Shown piece by piece: positions 45,499 through 56,146 of a stretch of DNA of 64,000 nt. Source of the stretch: Smallanthus sonchifolius (taxonomy: Eukaryota > Streptophyta > Magnoliopsida > Asterales > Asteraceae); contig CM042042.1 of NCBI GenBank assembly GCA_023525975.1, positions 46,387,880 through 46,451,879 on the forward strand. Reading direction: 5' to 3'. The position numbers were made by a program, and so were the translations under genes. Under the pieces are notes generated by a model that ran no database searches, had not been told where the DNA came from, and was given only the letters and a program-made list of their open reading frames with translations. Numbering within the stretch: the stretch's first letter is position 1; each line of letters opens with the position of its first letter.

Positions 45499-46117
45499 TG
45501 ATAAGTCCCACCAAGGGGGGTGGATCCAGTGTTATGATGATTCTAGTGAAGATCTGATCAACAAATCAGCTATAGATCAGCTATTATTGATGAAATCAAT
45601 AGAAATGCAAGAAAAAGAGCATAAAACTAAGAACAAGATCTCACGAATCTGATTATTATTCCACTAAGATGTTTTACAATAAGCTCCTGGAATGATTACA
45701 ACGATTTACCACCGATATCCACCACGAGTGAGCTCCTCCGTGGTGGTGGAACATACACAAACTGAAAACCCTCTCTAAAGTGAAAAATACACAGAAAAAT
45801 GTGAAGAAGATCAGTTTGCTATGAAAATGGTCAGGTATATATAGGGAACCTGAGAGAGTCGATCAGCAGATTATCGATTCTCGTCGAGAGTCGGCCGGAA
45901 ACCGACCTAGCGACTCTCAGAGAGTCGGCTTATGCAAGCCAAGAGACTCTCAGACAGTTGGCATAGGTCAGCCTAGCGACCCTCAGGGAGTTGGCTGAAA
46001 CCAACCTAGCGACTCTCACAGTGTCGCTAGCGACTCTCAGACCCATTTTCATATGCAAACCTAAACTTCTCGTGATTGCTTTAATTGATTAACATCATTC
46101 TCAAACTAGACCCAACA
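45499..46117 (-). mobile_element. Solo copia-type LTR with AGAAC target duplication
   Basis: On the minus strand it starts TGTTGGGTCTAG and ends GGGACTTATCA. AGAAC flanks both sides (45494-45498 and 46118-46122). Removing it makes the E5 reading frame continuous (EEEL). A cluster of GACTCTCAGAGAGTCGGC-like inverted repeats fills 45855-46045 and a TATATATAGGG lies near 45836. Confidence 0.85.
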
Positions 46118-47274
46118 AGAACTAATAGTCAGAAAATTACTTAACTCGATTCCAAAGAAATATCTTCAAATTGTAGGTGCCATCAAACAATATTTAGAGA
46201 ATGACTTGATGCCCTTCTAGGAAGTCGTTGGCAGATTAAAAGCTTATGAAGAAAGAATCAAAGTACACGACAAGGAACAAGAAACCCAAGGTAAACTCCC
46301 ATTTTCAAGATCAGATACTCGAAACAATCTTGGAAAGGAAAGCCAAGGGAAGAACAATGCTTGTGGTTGGGGCTTCAATGGCTACAACTAGAATAAATGG
46401 CCTACTAAGGATAATCCGCAAAGCAATGGAGGTGATGGCTAAGACATTGGCCGAGGAAGAGGAGGTGCCCTACAAGAAATTGGGGTGTTTACCTACACAT
46501 AGTATGTGTGGGTATAAAGCTATTATGTGTCTACACATAAATTAAGTGTCATGATTTGTTGCCTCGCAACTGTTGGTATAGATAATTACCCACACATCAT
46601 TTATGTGTAGGTATATAGTACACTATACCTACACATATATGTGTGGCTAAAGCTAATTAATATGCGTGGTTAGAGGTATTATTATTCGTTTGGATGGCAG
46701 CTTACATGGCTGTTGATGTGGCAGCTGACGTGGCACATGACACTTGTCACAATTATATGTGTTGGTAAAAGTAATATTATGTGTAGGTAAAAGTGGTATA
46801 TATGTAGGTATTGATTTGTATATGTGTAGAAAAATATATAAATGTGTTGTAAAAATATATTTATGTGTAGACATTAACCACGATATATGTAGATAATAAT
46901 CTTCATATACATACAAACAAATACTAAATATGTAGGTGCAATTGGAAACATATAAAACCAAAATTACCAATCTTAACTAAAAATGTTGAAACATCATCGT
47001 TTAAACCACTAAATGAAGGTACAGGTTGTAGAAATTCAAACACTTAAACTAACAAAAAAAATATATTCATAAGTCAATACGAGTTTATAGAAAATAATAA
47101 AACTACTTCACTCACCAATATTTTCATCACTCTCTAATGTATCACCTTGAGATGTTCCTGATGTCTTTGGTGGGGGAGGCATGATATTCCTCTCAAGCGT
47201 GATCTCTTTTAAGCTAAAATGAGCCAATTTCGACCCTAGATGAGCTCGAGCTCGACTCGACTCGTTTACATCTC

Positions 47275-48500
47275 TAACACTAATTGCCCCTAAATGATCT
47301 TAATTGGTGATCATTGACCAATATTGACCAACATTGACCCTAATTAATGCTAAATACCTCTAATTATCCCTAATTGCACTTACTTGACCACATTTGACCC
47401 TAAGCCGTACTAACCGACCATGATTGACCCTTTATGTCTTAATTTACCAGTATTTACGGTAGTTCACCCTAAATAACCCTAATTATCATAAATTACCCAT
47501 AATTATCTCTAATTGCCCCTAACTAATCCTAATTAGTGGTGTTGACGGATGTTGATCTTAATTGGTCCTAAATATCCCTACATTAAGCTAAGTGACTCTA
47601 ATTACCCCTAATTAAAACCAGGTAACTATTAATGCCCCTAACTAACTATTATTGATTAATACTTACACTCGTTGACCTTTGTTAAACCTAATTAACCTAA
47701 CGGGTACTAGCTTACCCTCGTTGATCCTAATTAGTGTTATTAACCATTATCAACCCTAATTAACCTTATTGACCATTGTAATCGAACTTGCCTGCCCATG
47801 ACTGCCCTTATTAACCTAAGTCAACCCTAAATGACACTAGTTGATCATCATTAACCAATATTGACACTAATTGACTCTAAATAACCCTAACTATCATAAC
47901 TTACTCATATTTGCCCCTAAATAATCCTAATTGGTGATTGTTTGTTTTTTGAACGACTCATAATCTACTCCAACATCCACCCAACCCTCCCACTGAAGGA
48001 TTTGAACCCTTAACCTCCATGGGAGGGAGCACCTATTAAACACACGGATACCATTGGGCCAAATGCTCGTTGGTTAATTGGTGATTGTTTACGGATATTG
48101 ATCCTAATTGAACTTAACTGTCCATAATTACGCCTAATTTATTTAAATAGGTGATAATTTACCAATATTAAGCTTTAGTGGTCCTAAAAGTCTCTACTTT
48201 AAGCTAAGTGACCCTAATTGCCCCTAATTAAAACTAAGTGACCATAATTGCCCTTAATTGATCATTATTGATTAATACTTACCCTCGGTGACCTTAAACA
48301 CCATTAACTGACCAATATTGACCTTAATTAACCCTAACAGTCCCTAACTGATCCTAACTAACACTAATTTATGCTAATTTCCCTTGTTGCCACTATTTGA
48401 TCGTAAATAATCAATACTAATCATAATTGATCATCAACATGCTCTTAAGTAACCATCAACGGTAGTAAATGATCATCAACATCCGATAAGTTTCCCTCTA
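47275..48500. repeat. Degenerate CCCTAATTG-type minisatellite
   Basis: For 1.2 kb, variants of ACCCTAATTGACC / CCCTAATTA with a 10-13 bp rhythm repeat in one orientation, interrupted by a SINE. Some units contain CCCTAA, but TTTAGGG arrays are absent, so it is not telomeric. Confidence 0.75.
47944..48075 (-). mobile_element. Short tRNA-derived SINE with 15-bp target duplication
   Basis: AATTGGTGATTGTTT flanks it at 47929-47943 and 48076-48090. The minus strand shows an A box (TTGGCCCAATGGTA), a B box (GGGTTCAAATCC) and the tail TCGTTCAAAAAAC, which matches the tail of the SINE at 38551. Confidence 0.85.
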
Positions 48501-48837
48501 AAATATCAACGACTGATTACCAGTCTAGAGGTGCACAAAAGAACCGGAACCGGAACCGATCCGATGGATTATCCGAAACCGGATCCGGTGAGAACCGGTT
48601 TTTTTAGAACCGGTCCGGATATTATGAGAACCGCCGGTTCCGGGACCGGTTCTGGGTTTTTTGACGGACCGGTTAAAAATCGGATAAAACTCGGTTTTTT
48701 TGGAACCGGTTTTTTTCGGACATTTTGGAACCGGTTCGGAACCGGTTCTAGCCGTTGGGGTTAAAAAAAAACGGCTATATAGCCGTTTTATGGCCGTTTT
48801 TTTTGTTTTTTTTTTTGTTTTTAAGTATTGAAATTTA

Positions 48838-48847
48838 GTATAAATAG
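48838..48847 (+). promoter_or_regulatory. TATA box of the hAT transposase gene
   Basis: AGTATAAATAGG ends a few bases before the upstream ATG at 48851, so transcripts should start after that ATG and use 48956. Confidence 0.55.
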
Positions 48848-48955
48848 GTATTGGGTGTTTGTGTTAGTTCACCACAACATTCTAGCTCTCAAAACTCAAA
48901 AACGCTCTCAAAACGCAAAAAAACGCTCACGTTAAGCAAAAAAAAAAACGCTCTC

Positions 48956-51049
48956 ATGGCTTCCGCTTCCGCAAGCACTCAAAATTCGGTTGGTGGTTCT
49001 ACTAGCGATGTTACGGTTGTGTCAATACTTCCTTGCTCCCGAAACCAAGAAATATGGGCTTATTTCGATTTATGCGAAATGTCGTACGGCTCGCAAAAGG
49101 CTCGTTGCAAACGTTGTGGTAAACTTTTAGCTGCGGCGGGAAATAGCAGTTTAAGGAAACATATTGCTAGTCACGCAAGACACACTCAAGAAGGTGAAAA
49201 TCAAACTCAAATTGGTAGGGATGGAGGAGTTTGGCAATACAATGTCGAAAGTGTTCGTGAGAGAATGGCACATTTCGTCATTCAAGAAGGCTTGCCTTTT
49301 GATCATTTTGATAATCCGCGCTTGACGAGGATGATACAAGAGACGCTTCAACCGAATTACACAAATGTAAGTCGTTCTACTTTGAGAAGAGATTGTTTAA
49401 AAATGTGGAAAAGAGCCAAAAAAGAATTAATTTTAGGTTTTGAAAAATTAAATACCGGCATTAACTTAACAACGGACGTTTGGTCCGCTCCACATGGTTT
49501 ACCCGAATCGTACCTTTGCGTTACCGCACATTGGGTTCAACCGGAGTCGTGGCAAATGATGAAGCGTACGATTGCGTTTGATTATTTTGGATATCCACAT
49601 ACCGGTGAAAACTTATTTTATATTTTAGACTCGGTAATTCAAACTTATAAAATTCAACCGAAAATATTTTCAATATCTTTTGATAACGCTTCAAATAACA
49701 CAAACGCGGTCGAAAAATTAAAAATAAAATATGAACCGCCTTGTAACGGTGTTTTTTTTCATAGTCGATGTGTTGCACATATCATTAACTTGGTTGTGCA
49801 AGACGGTCTAAACGTCCAAGAAATAAGAGACGTAAAAGAAAATTTTAAAGTGATGTTACGTGAAGTTTTTAGCACAAGCAAAAAAAGATATATAAACTAT
49901 AGAAACTTGTGCCAACAAACGGATTCCATCTTTTTAGGTCCGAATTGGGACGTACCTACTAGATGGAACTCGACTTGGAAAATGTTTGAATCGGCCTTAA
50001 GGCAAAGAATTACTTTAAAACATTTCCATGATGAACTTGTGCAAAAGAAACGTTGTTTACAAAAATTTGATAATATAAGTTGGGATATGATCGAGAAACT
50101 AACTAATTTGCTTGAGGTTTTTAAAAATGCAACTACATGTTTATCGGGAGTTTATTATCCCACGTCTTCGCTAATACTTCAACAATTATACTTAATATGT
50201 AATAAATTAAAAGAGTTTGAATATCACGGCACTATTTTTGAAAAAATGGTAAAACCTATGAAAGCTAAATTTAAAAAATATTTTTCAGAAATGCCGGCCG
50301 TTGTTACATGTTCGGCCGCCTTAAACCCAACGATTAATGTAACCGGTGTTGAAACATTAATTGGATCAATATCGGATGATTTAAATATGTTCGAGGAAGA
50401 CCCAAATTTTGAATCAAATGCAATAAGGGATTTCAATTCGGCTTTTAATAATATGTTTGATTATTATTTACGCAAATATGGTGGAAGTGGTGATCCATCA
50501 AACATACGTGAATCAATGGGTTCGGGTTCAACTTCTAGTAGTTCAAGGAACCCGATGCTAAATTTATTTAACACTTTAAGAAACGAAAATACTAAACGAG
50601 CTCGTGGAACCACACCAAGTAGCGAGCTTGGGAGATATCAAGCAACCGACTTTATTTCTACTCTAAGATCCGAAGAGTTTGAAAACTTTGATATCTTGAG
50701 TTGGTGGCAAGGAAGGGAATCCCAATATCCCGTTCTAGCCGCAATGGCCCGTGACCTACTAACCGTCCAAGCTTCCACGGTAGCTTCGGAATCCGCTTTT
50801 TCTCTTAGTGGCAGGGTTTTATCTATTCGAAGAACGAGGCTTACACCGGAATCTATGGAGATGTGTATTTGCTTGAAGGACCATTTGGATGCCGCCGAAC
50901 GTGTACAACATGTTGCAAAATTAGAAGGCGAGCTTGACGTTGAACAAGAAATACATGAATTCGAAGTAGAACATGGGGCGGCGACTCCACTTTCGGACGA
51001 AGAACAAGCTTACGATGAAGCCCAACGTATCTCAAGCGAAGAAGAATGA
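48956..51049 (+). CDS. hAT-family transposase (BED zinc finger, RNase H-like core, dimerisation domain), intact
   Basis: The enzyme cuts and joins transposon ends. The 697-codon frame has no stop. The start at 48956 (MASASASTQNS) is preferred over the in-frame ATG at 48851, which lies next to the TATA box. A BED finger is seen at residues about 51-73 (CKRCGKLL...LRKHIASH). The catalytic core includes LTTDVWSAPHG near 173, SFDNASNN near 240, HSRCVAHIINLVVQDGL and DVPTRWNSTW. The C-terminal dimerisation domain runs from about 580 (ILSWWQGRESQYPVLA, TVASESAFSLSGRVLS). It is flanked by matching terminal repeats in the same orientation as PILS. This is one of the few undamaged transposon genes in the window, so the copy may be recent or active. 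Confidence 0.92.
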   Translation: MASASASTQNSVGGSTSDVTVVSILPCSRNQEIWAYFDLCEMSYGSQKARCKRCGKLLAAAGNSSLRKHIASHARHTQEGENQTQIGRDGGVWQYNVESVRERMAHFVIQEGLPFDHFDNPRLTRMIQETLQPNYTNVSRSTLRRDCLKMWKRAKKELILGFEKLNTGINLTTDVWSAPHGLPESYLCVTAHWVQPESWQMMKRTIAFDYFGYPHTGENLFYILDSVIQTYKIQPKIFSISFDNASNNTNAVEKLKIKYEPPCNGVFFHSRCVAHIINLVVQDGLNVQEIRDVKENFKVMLREVFSTSKKRYINYRNLCQQTDSIFLGPNWDVPTRWNSTWKMFESALRQRITLKHFHDELVQKKRCLQKFDNISWDMIEKLTNLLEVFKNATTCLSGVYYPTSSLILQQLYLICNKLKEFEYHGTIFEKMVKPMKAKFKKYFSEMPAVVTCSAALNPTINVTGVETLIGSISDDLNMFEEDPNFESNAIRDFNSAFNNMFDYYLRKYGGSGDPSNIRESMGSGSTSSSSRNPMLNLFNTLRNENTKRARGTTPSSELGRYQATDFISTLRSEEFENFDILSWWQGRESQYPVLAAMARDLLTVQASTVASESAFSLSGRVLSIRRTRLTPESMEMCICLKDHLDAAERVQHVAKLEGELDVEQEIHEFEVEHGAATPLSDEEQAYDEAQRISSEEE

Positions 51050-51636
51050 AAACCGATGTTACAAAGACTACGACGAAGAATATTGAAAACATAATAAATA
51101 ATTAATGCTTTGTGATTCAATTATGTTTTTTGTATTTTTTTTGTACGAACTATTGTTAAATAACTTAAAAAAATCTACAAAATAAATAAAACATGTATTT
51201 TATAGTGTATCTTTGTTAATTTTTAATTTTTTTTTTTTCGGAACCGGTGGAACCGGTTTTTTTTAACCGGTCCGGTTCTAAATGTCCGAACCGGTCCCAA
51301 TAGGTTCCAAGTCTCCACACCCGGAACCGGATCCGAACCGGAACCGGTTCTAATGGATCCGGTTATTGACCAACTTTGACGGAACCGGTCCGGATCCGAA
51401 CCGGATCCGGTTCCAAAAAAAACCCGATTTGTGCACCTCTAGTCTCTAACATGAATGTCATAAAAATCAGTCCTCGTTATTGTCAGCAACTGATAAATCA
51501 GTCACATATGATCACTTTTTTGAAGTGTTCCTAAGCGTGTTCCTTTATCTTTCAATTTATTTTAAGTTTGTTTTAATGTTTATTTTAAATATTTATTTAC
51601 ATTTCATTATATTTTTATCTACACATCATATTTTTT

Positions 51637-51792
51637 GTATGTAATATGTATCCAATATCTACACGTATTGTACGATATTAAATATGTGTAGTTGTTTATT
51701 TTACCATGTCTTTATAAAAAAGATTTATTTACTTGATTTATTTACATATTTATGTACAAATATTATGTGTTGGTAAAACATAATTAATTATC

Positions 51793-51829
<37 letters not shown>

Positions 51830-52610
51830 TAGTTTTTTACACATGTGTAGATAATCTACCTACACATAACGAAAATTTGCCACACTTATGAGTAATTTAA
51901 CATTTAATTGATCGTCAATTTTAGGGGATAATTTTCCCACCAACGACAAATGTGGCTAAAACGTATTACCAACATATATTAAGTGTTAGTTATTGTGAAA
52001 AGATATCACCAAGCATTACATACACATATACAAACATGTGTAGGTATTTACCCACACATTTACATGTGTAAATTATATGTGGGTACTTACTTATTTTATT
52101 TTGATTTTAGCTTTTGTTTTAAATAATTAATTCTATGTCATTCTACTTTTATTTACACATTTTAATTAACTTATTTTATGTATGTAATATGTATCCAATA
52201 TCTACACATATTGTACATTTATACATATGTGTAGGTATTAATTTTGCCATGTCATTTTCAAAAAATAAAATAAAAATTTATTTACTTAATTTATATACAT
52301 ATTTATTTACAAATATTATGTGTTGGTAAAGCATAATATTTACCCACACGTATTTTAGTTTTTTACATACGTGTAGAGACTTTACTTACACATAACGAAA
52401 ATTTACCACATGTATAGATAATTTAACATTTAATTGATTGTCAAATTTGGGAGGAAATTTTCCCACCAACGCCAAGTGTGGCTAAAAGGTATTACCAACA
52501 CATATTAAGTGTTAGTTATTAAGAAAAGACATCATTAACAATTACCCACACATATACAAACATGTGTAGGTATATTACCCACACATTTACATATGTAGGT
52601 AAATTATGTG
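51637..52610. repeat. Internal tandem duplication (offset 543) in the TIR element
   Basis: gtatgtaatatgtatccaat at 51637 recurs at 52180. The following 430 bp (TGTGTTGGTAAA, CATAACGAAAATTT, TTTTCCCACCAACG) repeat in the same order with scattered changes. A (CA)n(TA)n tract at 51790-51830 is unique to the first copy. Confidence 0.75.
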
Positions 52611-54654
52611 TAGGTAAACACCCCTATTTTTGGCCAAGGGAATTACGATAAGGTGTAAAGAGTGTGGAAGGGTTGGGCACTTTGCATACGGATGTCATGA
52701 ATTGAAAGGAAATGAGGAAAAGACAAACTTAGCTCAACTTCAAGAAGATGAGCCATCTTTACTTTGATGAAGAAACGAGTCAAGAACAAGATTAAGGGGA
52801 AAAGTGTAGGGGTTAACTTGATGGGTGTGTTGGTGGAATTTACTTTGATGTTCTACATGGTGTGCATGAAATAAGGGGTCTTAGGTGTGGTTGAGTAGTG
52901 GTCTTAGTTGGTTATATTAGTGGTCTATGTGTTTGTTTTCTTATTTAAACGTCTGTAATTTCTTTGATGAAGGGTGGTTTATTCTTAAATCATAAGTCTA
53001 GGTCAACACGTCCCATTTTGACCCGAAGCCATCCTGACCCAGCACCAAACCCGGCCCGTTTTGCCAGGCTTAACCATGATGCATAAAAAGAAGGTACATA
53101 AAGGATTTTTGGATTAACATTTGACTGACAGGGAACCTTGGAAGCATGCTTTTAATCATAGTACCAGCTGTATGCAAAGAAAAAGGCACACCCTTTGGAG
53201 ATTCTGATGTTTGCTCTGAGTATGGCATGGCTTATGCTTCACTATCTATGGCAGTATGTATTTTCACTTAGGTCACCAAAAGTATGGTTTTTGCTCTATT
53301 TTGGTCACTTATAGTATATATTACAATTCATCAGATTGGAGCAGTATTTAAGTGGTCATATGTTTACAACCTAATCCGGGTTTTCTCCAAAGATTCTTGT
53401 AACAACCAAACAGAAACCCTGCCTTTGCTTCCTTCGTCTGAGACTGAGTCTTCTACTATAGTGGAGGGAAAAATGAAGGTTGATTTATGTTTTTGGAACT
53501 TGTTCAATAATCTTATGTTTGATCATTAAAGTCATTTTGTGGTTTGCATAGGTGATGTTAAATTCGATGAAGCGACATTGGGAGAACTTTTCAAGGCACG
53601 TTAACTTGAAGGTGATGCTCGCACCATCAACAAGAGGCGCCGTATTTTTCCATATCATATCATATAAGACAGTGTTTTTAAAACAACTCGGTTTTCAATA
53701 AAATTTATAATCATAATGTCGACAAAAAAAGTAAACAAAATGATATATTTGGATTTTTTGGAAAAATTAAATATTACGTGTTATTAGAGAAAAATCAAAT
53801 TGTATGTTAAATGAATTACTGAAAAAGAAAAAATTGTTGTGTGTTGAGTTCAACTATAAATCCAAAAAACTAGCATTAAAAGTCGATGATGGACATAACA
53901 ATTTTTTGTTATTGTAAATTAAAGATTGTCGGGTTCGTGATTGGAACATTCGCACCAATTCGCAGGCTACTAATCGGCACCACAGCTCCACTTGGAGTGA
54001 TTCAAGATTCTGCGTCTTTAGTAGGGCATAATCTTTTAAACATTTTCTAAGTACTATTCGTTTTTTTTATGAAAATATTGTAAACTAATGGACACTGATC
54101 TCTCAGGGACGCGTCGGTTCCTATTATGACATTGATTGTGGGAGGGAACCTATTAAGAGGTAAAACCAACTATGATTTAATTTACATTCAGTTTCTTGAT
54201 CTTACCATTGATGTATGATTTGATTTGTAGGTCTCAAAGGGTCTAGTATCTCAATACCACTTGTGTAGGAATCGCAGCAGTTCGGTATATTTTCTTGCCA
54301 CTTTTTGGCATTTTAATTGTGAAAGGCGAGCTTCATTTTGGCTTAGTAAACGCAGACCCTCTCTACCTTTTTGTTCTTCTACTTCAATTCGCGGTTCCAC
54401 CAGCCATGAACATTGGTATATATGAGCTCTGAATGATAGTTTTTTTTTCAAAATTTGTATGGATTTCATTTGTGGAACTTAATTTGTAATATGGCAGGTA
54501 CAATAACACAAATGTTTGGTGTGGGTGAGAGAGTGAATGCTCGGTAATCATGCTATGGACTTATGGTTTGGCATCGATCTCACTTACCCTTTGGTCAACC
54601 TTCTTCATGTGGCTTTATTGCATGATTGTTTCGTTCCATTTAAGAACTTTTTGA

Positions 54655-55168
54655 ATTAGTAGATGGTTTAGGAAAGAGACCGGTATTTCTAGATGTTTTT
54701 CGTAACTTCTTGTAATTATGGAAGTTTGTTTGGATGGCAAGGGTAACTCTATAGAGTTCGCTTGTCACCCAAGCGAACCTGCTGAGTTTTGTTATAGGGG
54801 TATCAAACCGCCTTGAAGTACAAGAAAATTCAAAAAGCACCTAAAAGTAACTGCATGGTTGTGCCTCTCACAGTATCTAATTTGCATCAACACTTGTATC
54901 AATCAATTTGGTTAGACTATTACATAACCATCATATTTATCATAATTAAAAGATATGCACGTGTTTTATTAAGGTTCCTACCGTTCTCTGCTTACTTATT
55001 AATATTAATTAACTGTTTTGATTAGAACTATAAATATTGCGAGGACCTAATGAACCATTCTTAGTCGATCAGTTTTATTATTTCTATTTATTGTTTAGTT
55101 TTAATCCAGGGGCATTTTGGTAATTGACATTCACACTTATTTATGTAAATAAACAAAAATACGGTTTT
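54655..55168. other. Gene-free flank downstream of PILS
   Basis: AT-rich DNA; the ORFs at 54640-54840 (minus) and 54813-55025 (plus) show no domain. Confidence 0.5.
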
Positions 55169-55176
55169 AGTCCATG

Positions 55177-55760
55177 CAATGTTTTAAAAAACGGTTTAAA
55201 CCGGTCGGTAATACCGGTTGAACCGGATCTCGGTCACTAGCCTGGTAAGTTTGAGCCCGGTAAATTGGAAGAACGGTTTGTAGCTTGAACCGCCGGTATT
55301 TCCGGTGATATCGGTTAAACCATTGTATCGGTTTTAAGTCAAAGTAAATTTTTGTTTAAACCATAAAAATTAAGTTTTAACTACCCGATTAAAATTTTTT
55401 AACCTGGTGAATTTCATCTTTTAAGCGATGATAGTTAATTTCTTATTTTAATCGATCGTGAACTTGATGCATTCAACATTCCAATGACACAAAACAATTA
55501 TACACTTTTATTTAAAAAAACTTTGTTGAAAAATTGAATGCTTTTAGATTATTTTGTAATTATGGATTAACTTTTGAGTTATTTTTTTATTATGGAATCA
55601 TATACTTTTGGATTATTTTTTTAGTTGAATTTGTATTTTTATGGAATTATAGGATTAACTAGTAAACCTGATTGAACCGCTCGGTACAATCTGGTACAAG
55701 CGGTTGAACCATTTCTGAGCCCAACCCGGTACAATTTAAAAACTGATTTTTAAAACATTG
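55177..55760. mobile_element. hAT-type non-autonomous element with 8-bp target duplication
   Basis: AGTCCATG flanks it at 55169-55176 and 55761-55768. The ends CAATGTTTTAAAAAACGGTTT and AAACTGATTTTTAAAACATTG are inverted copies. The interior has CCGGT-rich left and right parts and no ORF. The host is a dispersed repeat also seen near 8941. Confidence 0.85.
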
Positions 55761-55768
55761 AGTCCATG

Positions 55769-56069
55769 TGGTTTGACCCAAATAACCATTTTAGTCCATT
55801 AGTTCTAACTTGACTTTTTTAGTCCAATAGTTTTATTTTCATATCAATTAAAGTCCAACACGCTAACCCCATCCAAATTTTATGTTAACTTTTAGTTAAA
55901 AGACCGAAATACCCTTGGATATTTGTGTTACTTTCTCTCTCTCTCTACGGGTTTCTCCATCGATTTAGAGCATGATGGCACATTATATTTTGTTAACCCA
56001 ATTAACTCCATCAAAATCAATTCAAATCATTATTTTTTTAGATTGAATAACATTAATACAACAATATAA
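55769..56069. other. Dispersed repeat remnant and AT-rich spacer
   Basis: The stretch tggtttgacccaaataacc...ttagttaaaagaccgaaatac resembles 9534-9720. A (CT)n run occurs near 55935. No gene. Confidence 0.5.
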
Positions 56070-56143
56070 TGTCATGTTCTTTTTTGCATTTTTGTAAACG
56101 CCCTAGACTTGTGAATTTATAAAAATGCAAAAAATAACATGAC
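56070..56143. repeat. Foldback (inverted repeat) at the broken end of E6
   Basis: GTCATGTTCTTTTTTGCATT and AATGCAAAAAATAACATGAC form a near-perfect stem of about 28 bp around a 20-bp loop. The copia reading frame ends where the right arm begins. Confidence 0.75.
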
Positions 56144-56146
56144 GTT

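Larger units (their letters stand above)
48526..51441 (+). mobile_element. hAT transposon, apparently complete
   Basis: Terminal inverted repeats TAGAGGTGCACAAA (48526) and TTTGTGCACCTCTA (ending 51441). Both subterminal regions (48540-48745 and 51238-51420) carry many AACCGG / CCGGTT words, comparable to transposase-binding arrays of Ac-type hATs. A full transposase frame lies between. Flanks share AGTCT, but a standard 8-bp duplication is not clear. Confidence 0.85.
46482..52624. mobile_element. 6.1-kb TIR element with TGTGTAGGTA subterminal arrays
   Basis: The ends GGGGTGTTTACCTACACATA (46482) and TATGTGTAGGTAAACACCCC (ending 52624) are perfect 20-bp inverted copies. Both subterminal regions (46482-46960 and 51600-52624) are dense in TACCTACACA / TGTGTAGGTA words. 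It interrupts the E5 gag, which proves insertion, but a clean target duplication is not seen. No transposase of its own is present; the hAT inside has different ends. Superfamily unresolved. Confidence 0.7.
45384..52790 (+). pseudogene. E5: copia gag fragment split by two insertions
   Basis: The parts read as one copia Gag: 45384-45498 (MLKRKDNETIDDFTSKLSG), 46118-46481 (LLNSIPKKYLQIVGAIKQYL) and 52625-52760, which supplies the CCHC knuckle CKECGRVGHFAYGC. The first gap is a solo LTR, the second a 6.1-kb TIR element. A one-base deletion near 45450 and several stops show it is dead. No pol or LTR of its own is recognised; the flanking 52790-53090 DNA is non-coding. Confidence 0.7.
39366..54654 (+). 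pseudogene. PIN-LIKES (PILS) auxin transport facilitator gene, decayed
   Basis: PILS proteins are ER-membrane carriers controlling intracellular auxin. Exons: 39366-39503, 39589-39668, 39745-39869, 53132-53253, 53335-53478, 53552-53641, 53925-54025, 54107-54159, 54231-54415, 54498-54654. Recognisable segments: MPVLKVLILTALGSFVALD, VFFVFNPALVGSNLAKT, WFMPVNILLTHIIG, NLGSMLLIIVPAVCKEKGT, IGTTAPLGVIQDSASLVG, PIMTLIVGGNLLRG and LHFGLVNADPLYLFVLLLQF. The order and splice phases match a full gene. Damage: TAG at 39788-39790 where Ser is expected, a GC donor after exon 7, a one-base deletion in exon 9 near 54268, and a two-base GA gain in exon 10 near 54525. Intron 3 is 13.3 kb because of nested transposons. 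I read it as a pseudogene; sequencing error at single sites cannot be excluded. Confidence 0.85.

Noticed and set aside
47275..48500. Interstitial telomere
   Set aside because: The plant telomere unit CCCTAAA is not repeated head to tail; units vary and are mostly CCCTAATT.
48531..48764. Short ORF rich in Arg-Thr-Gly and Phe
   Set aside because: Translation of the AACCGG subterminal repeats of the hAT element, upstream of its promoter.
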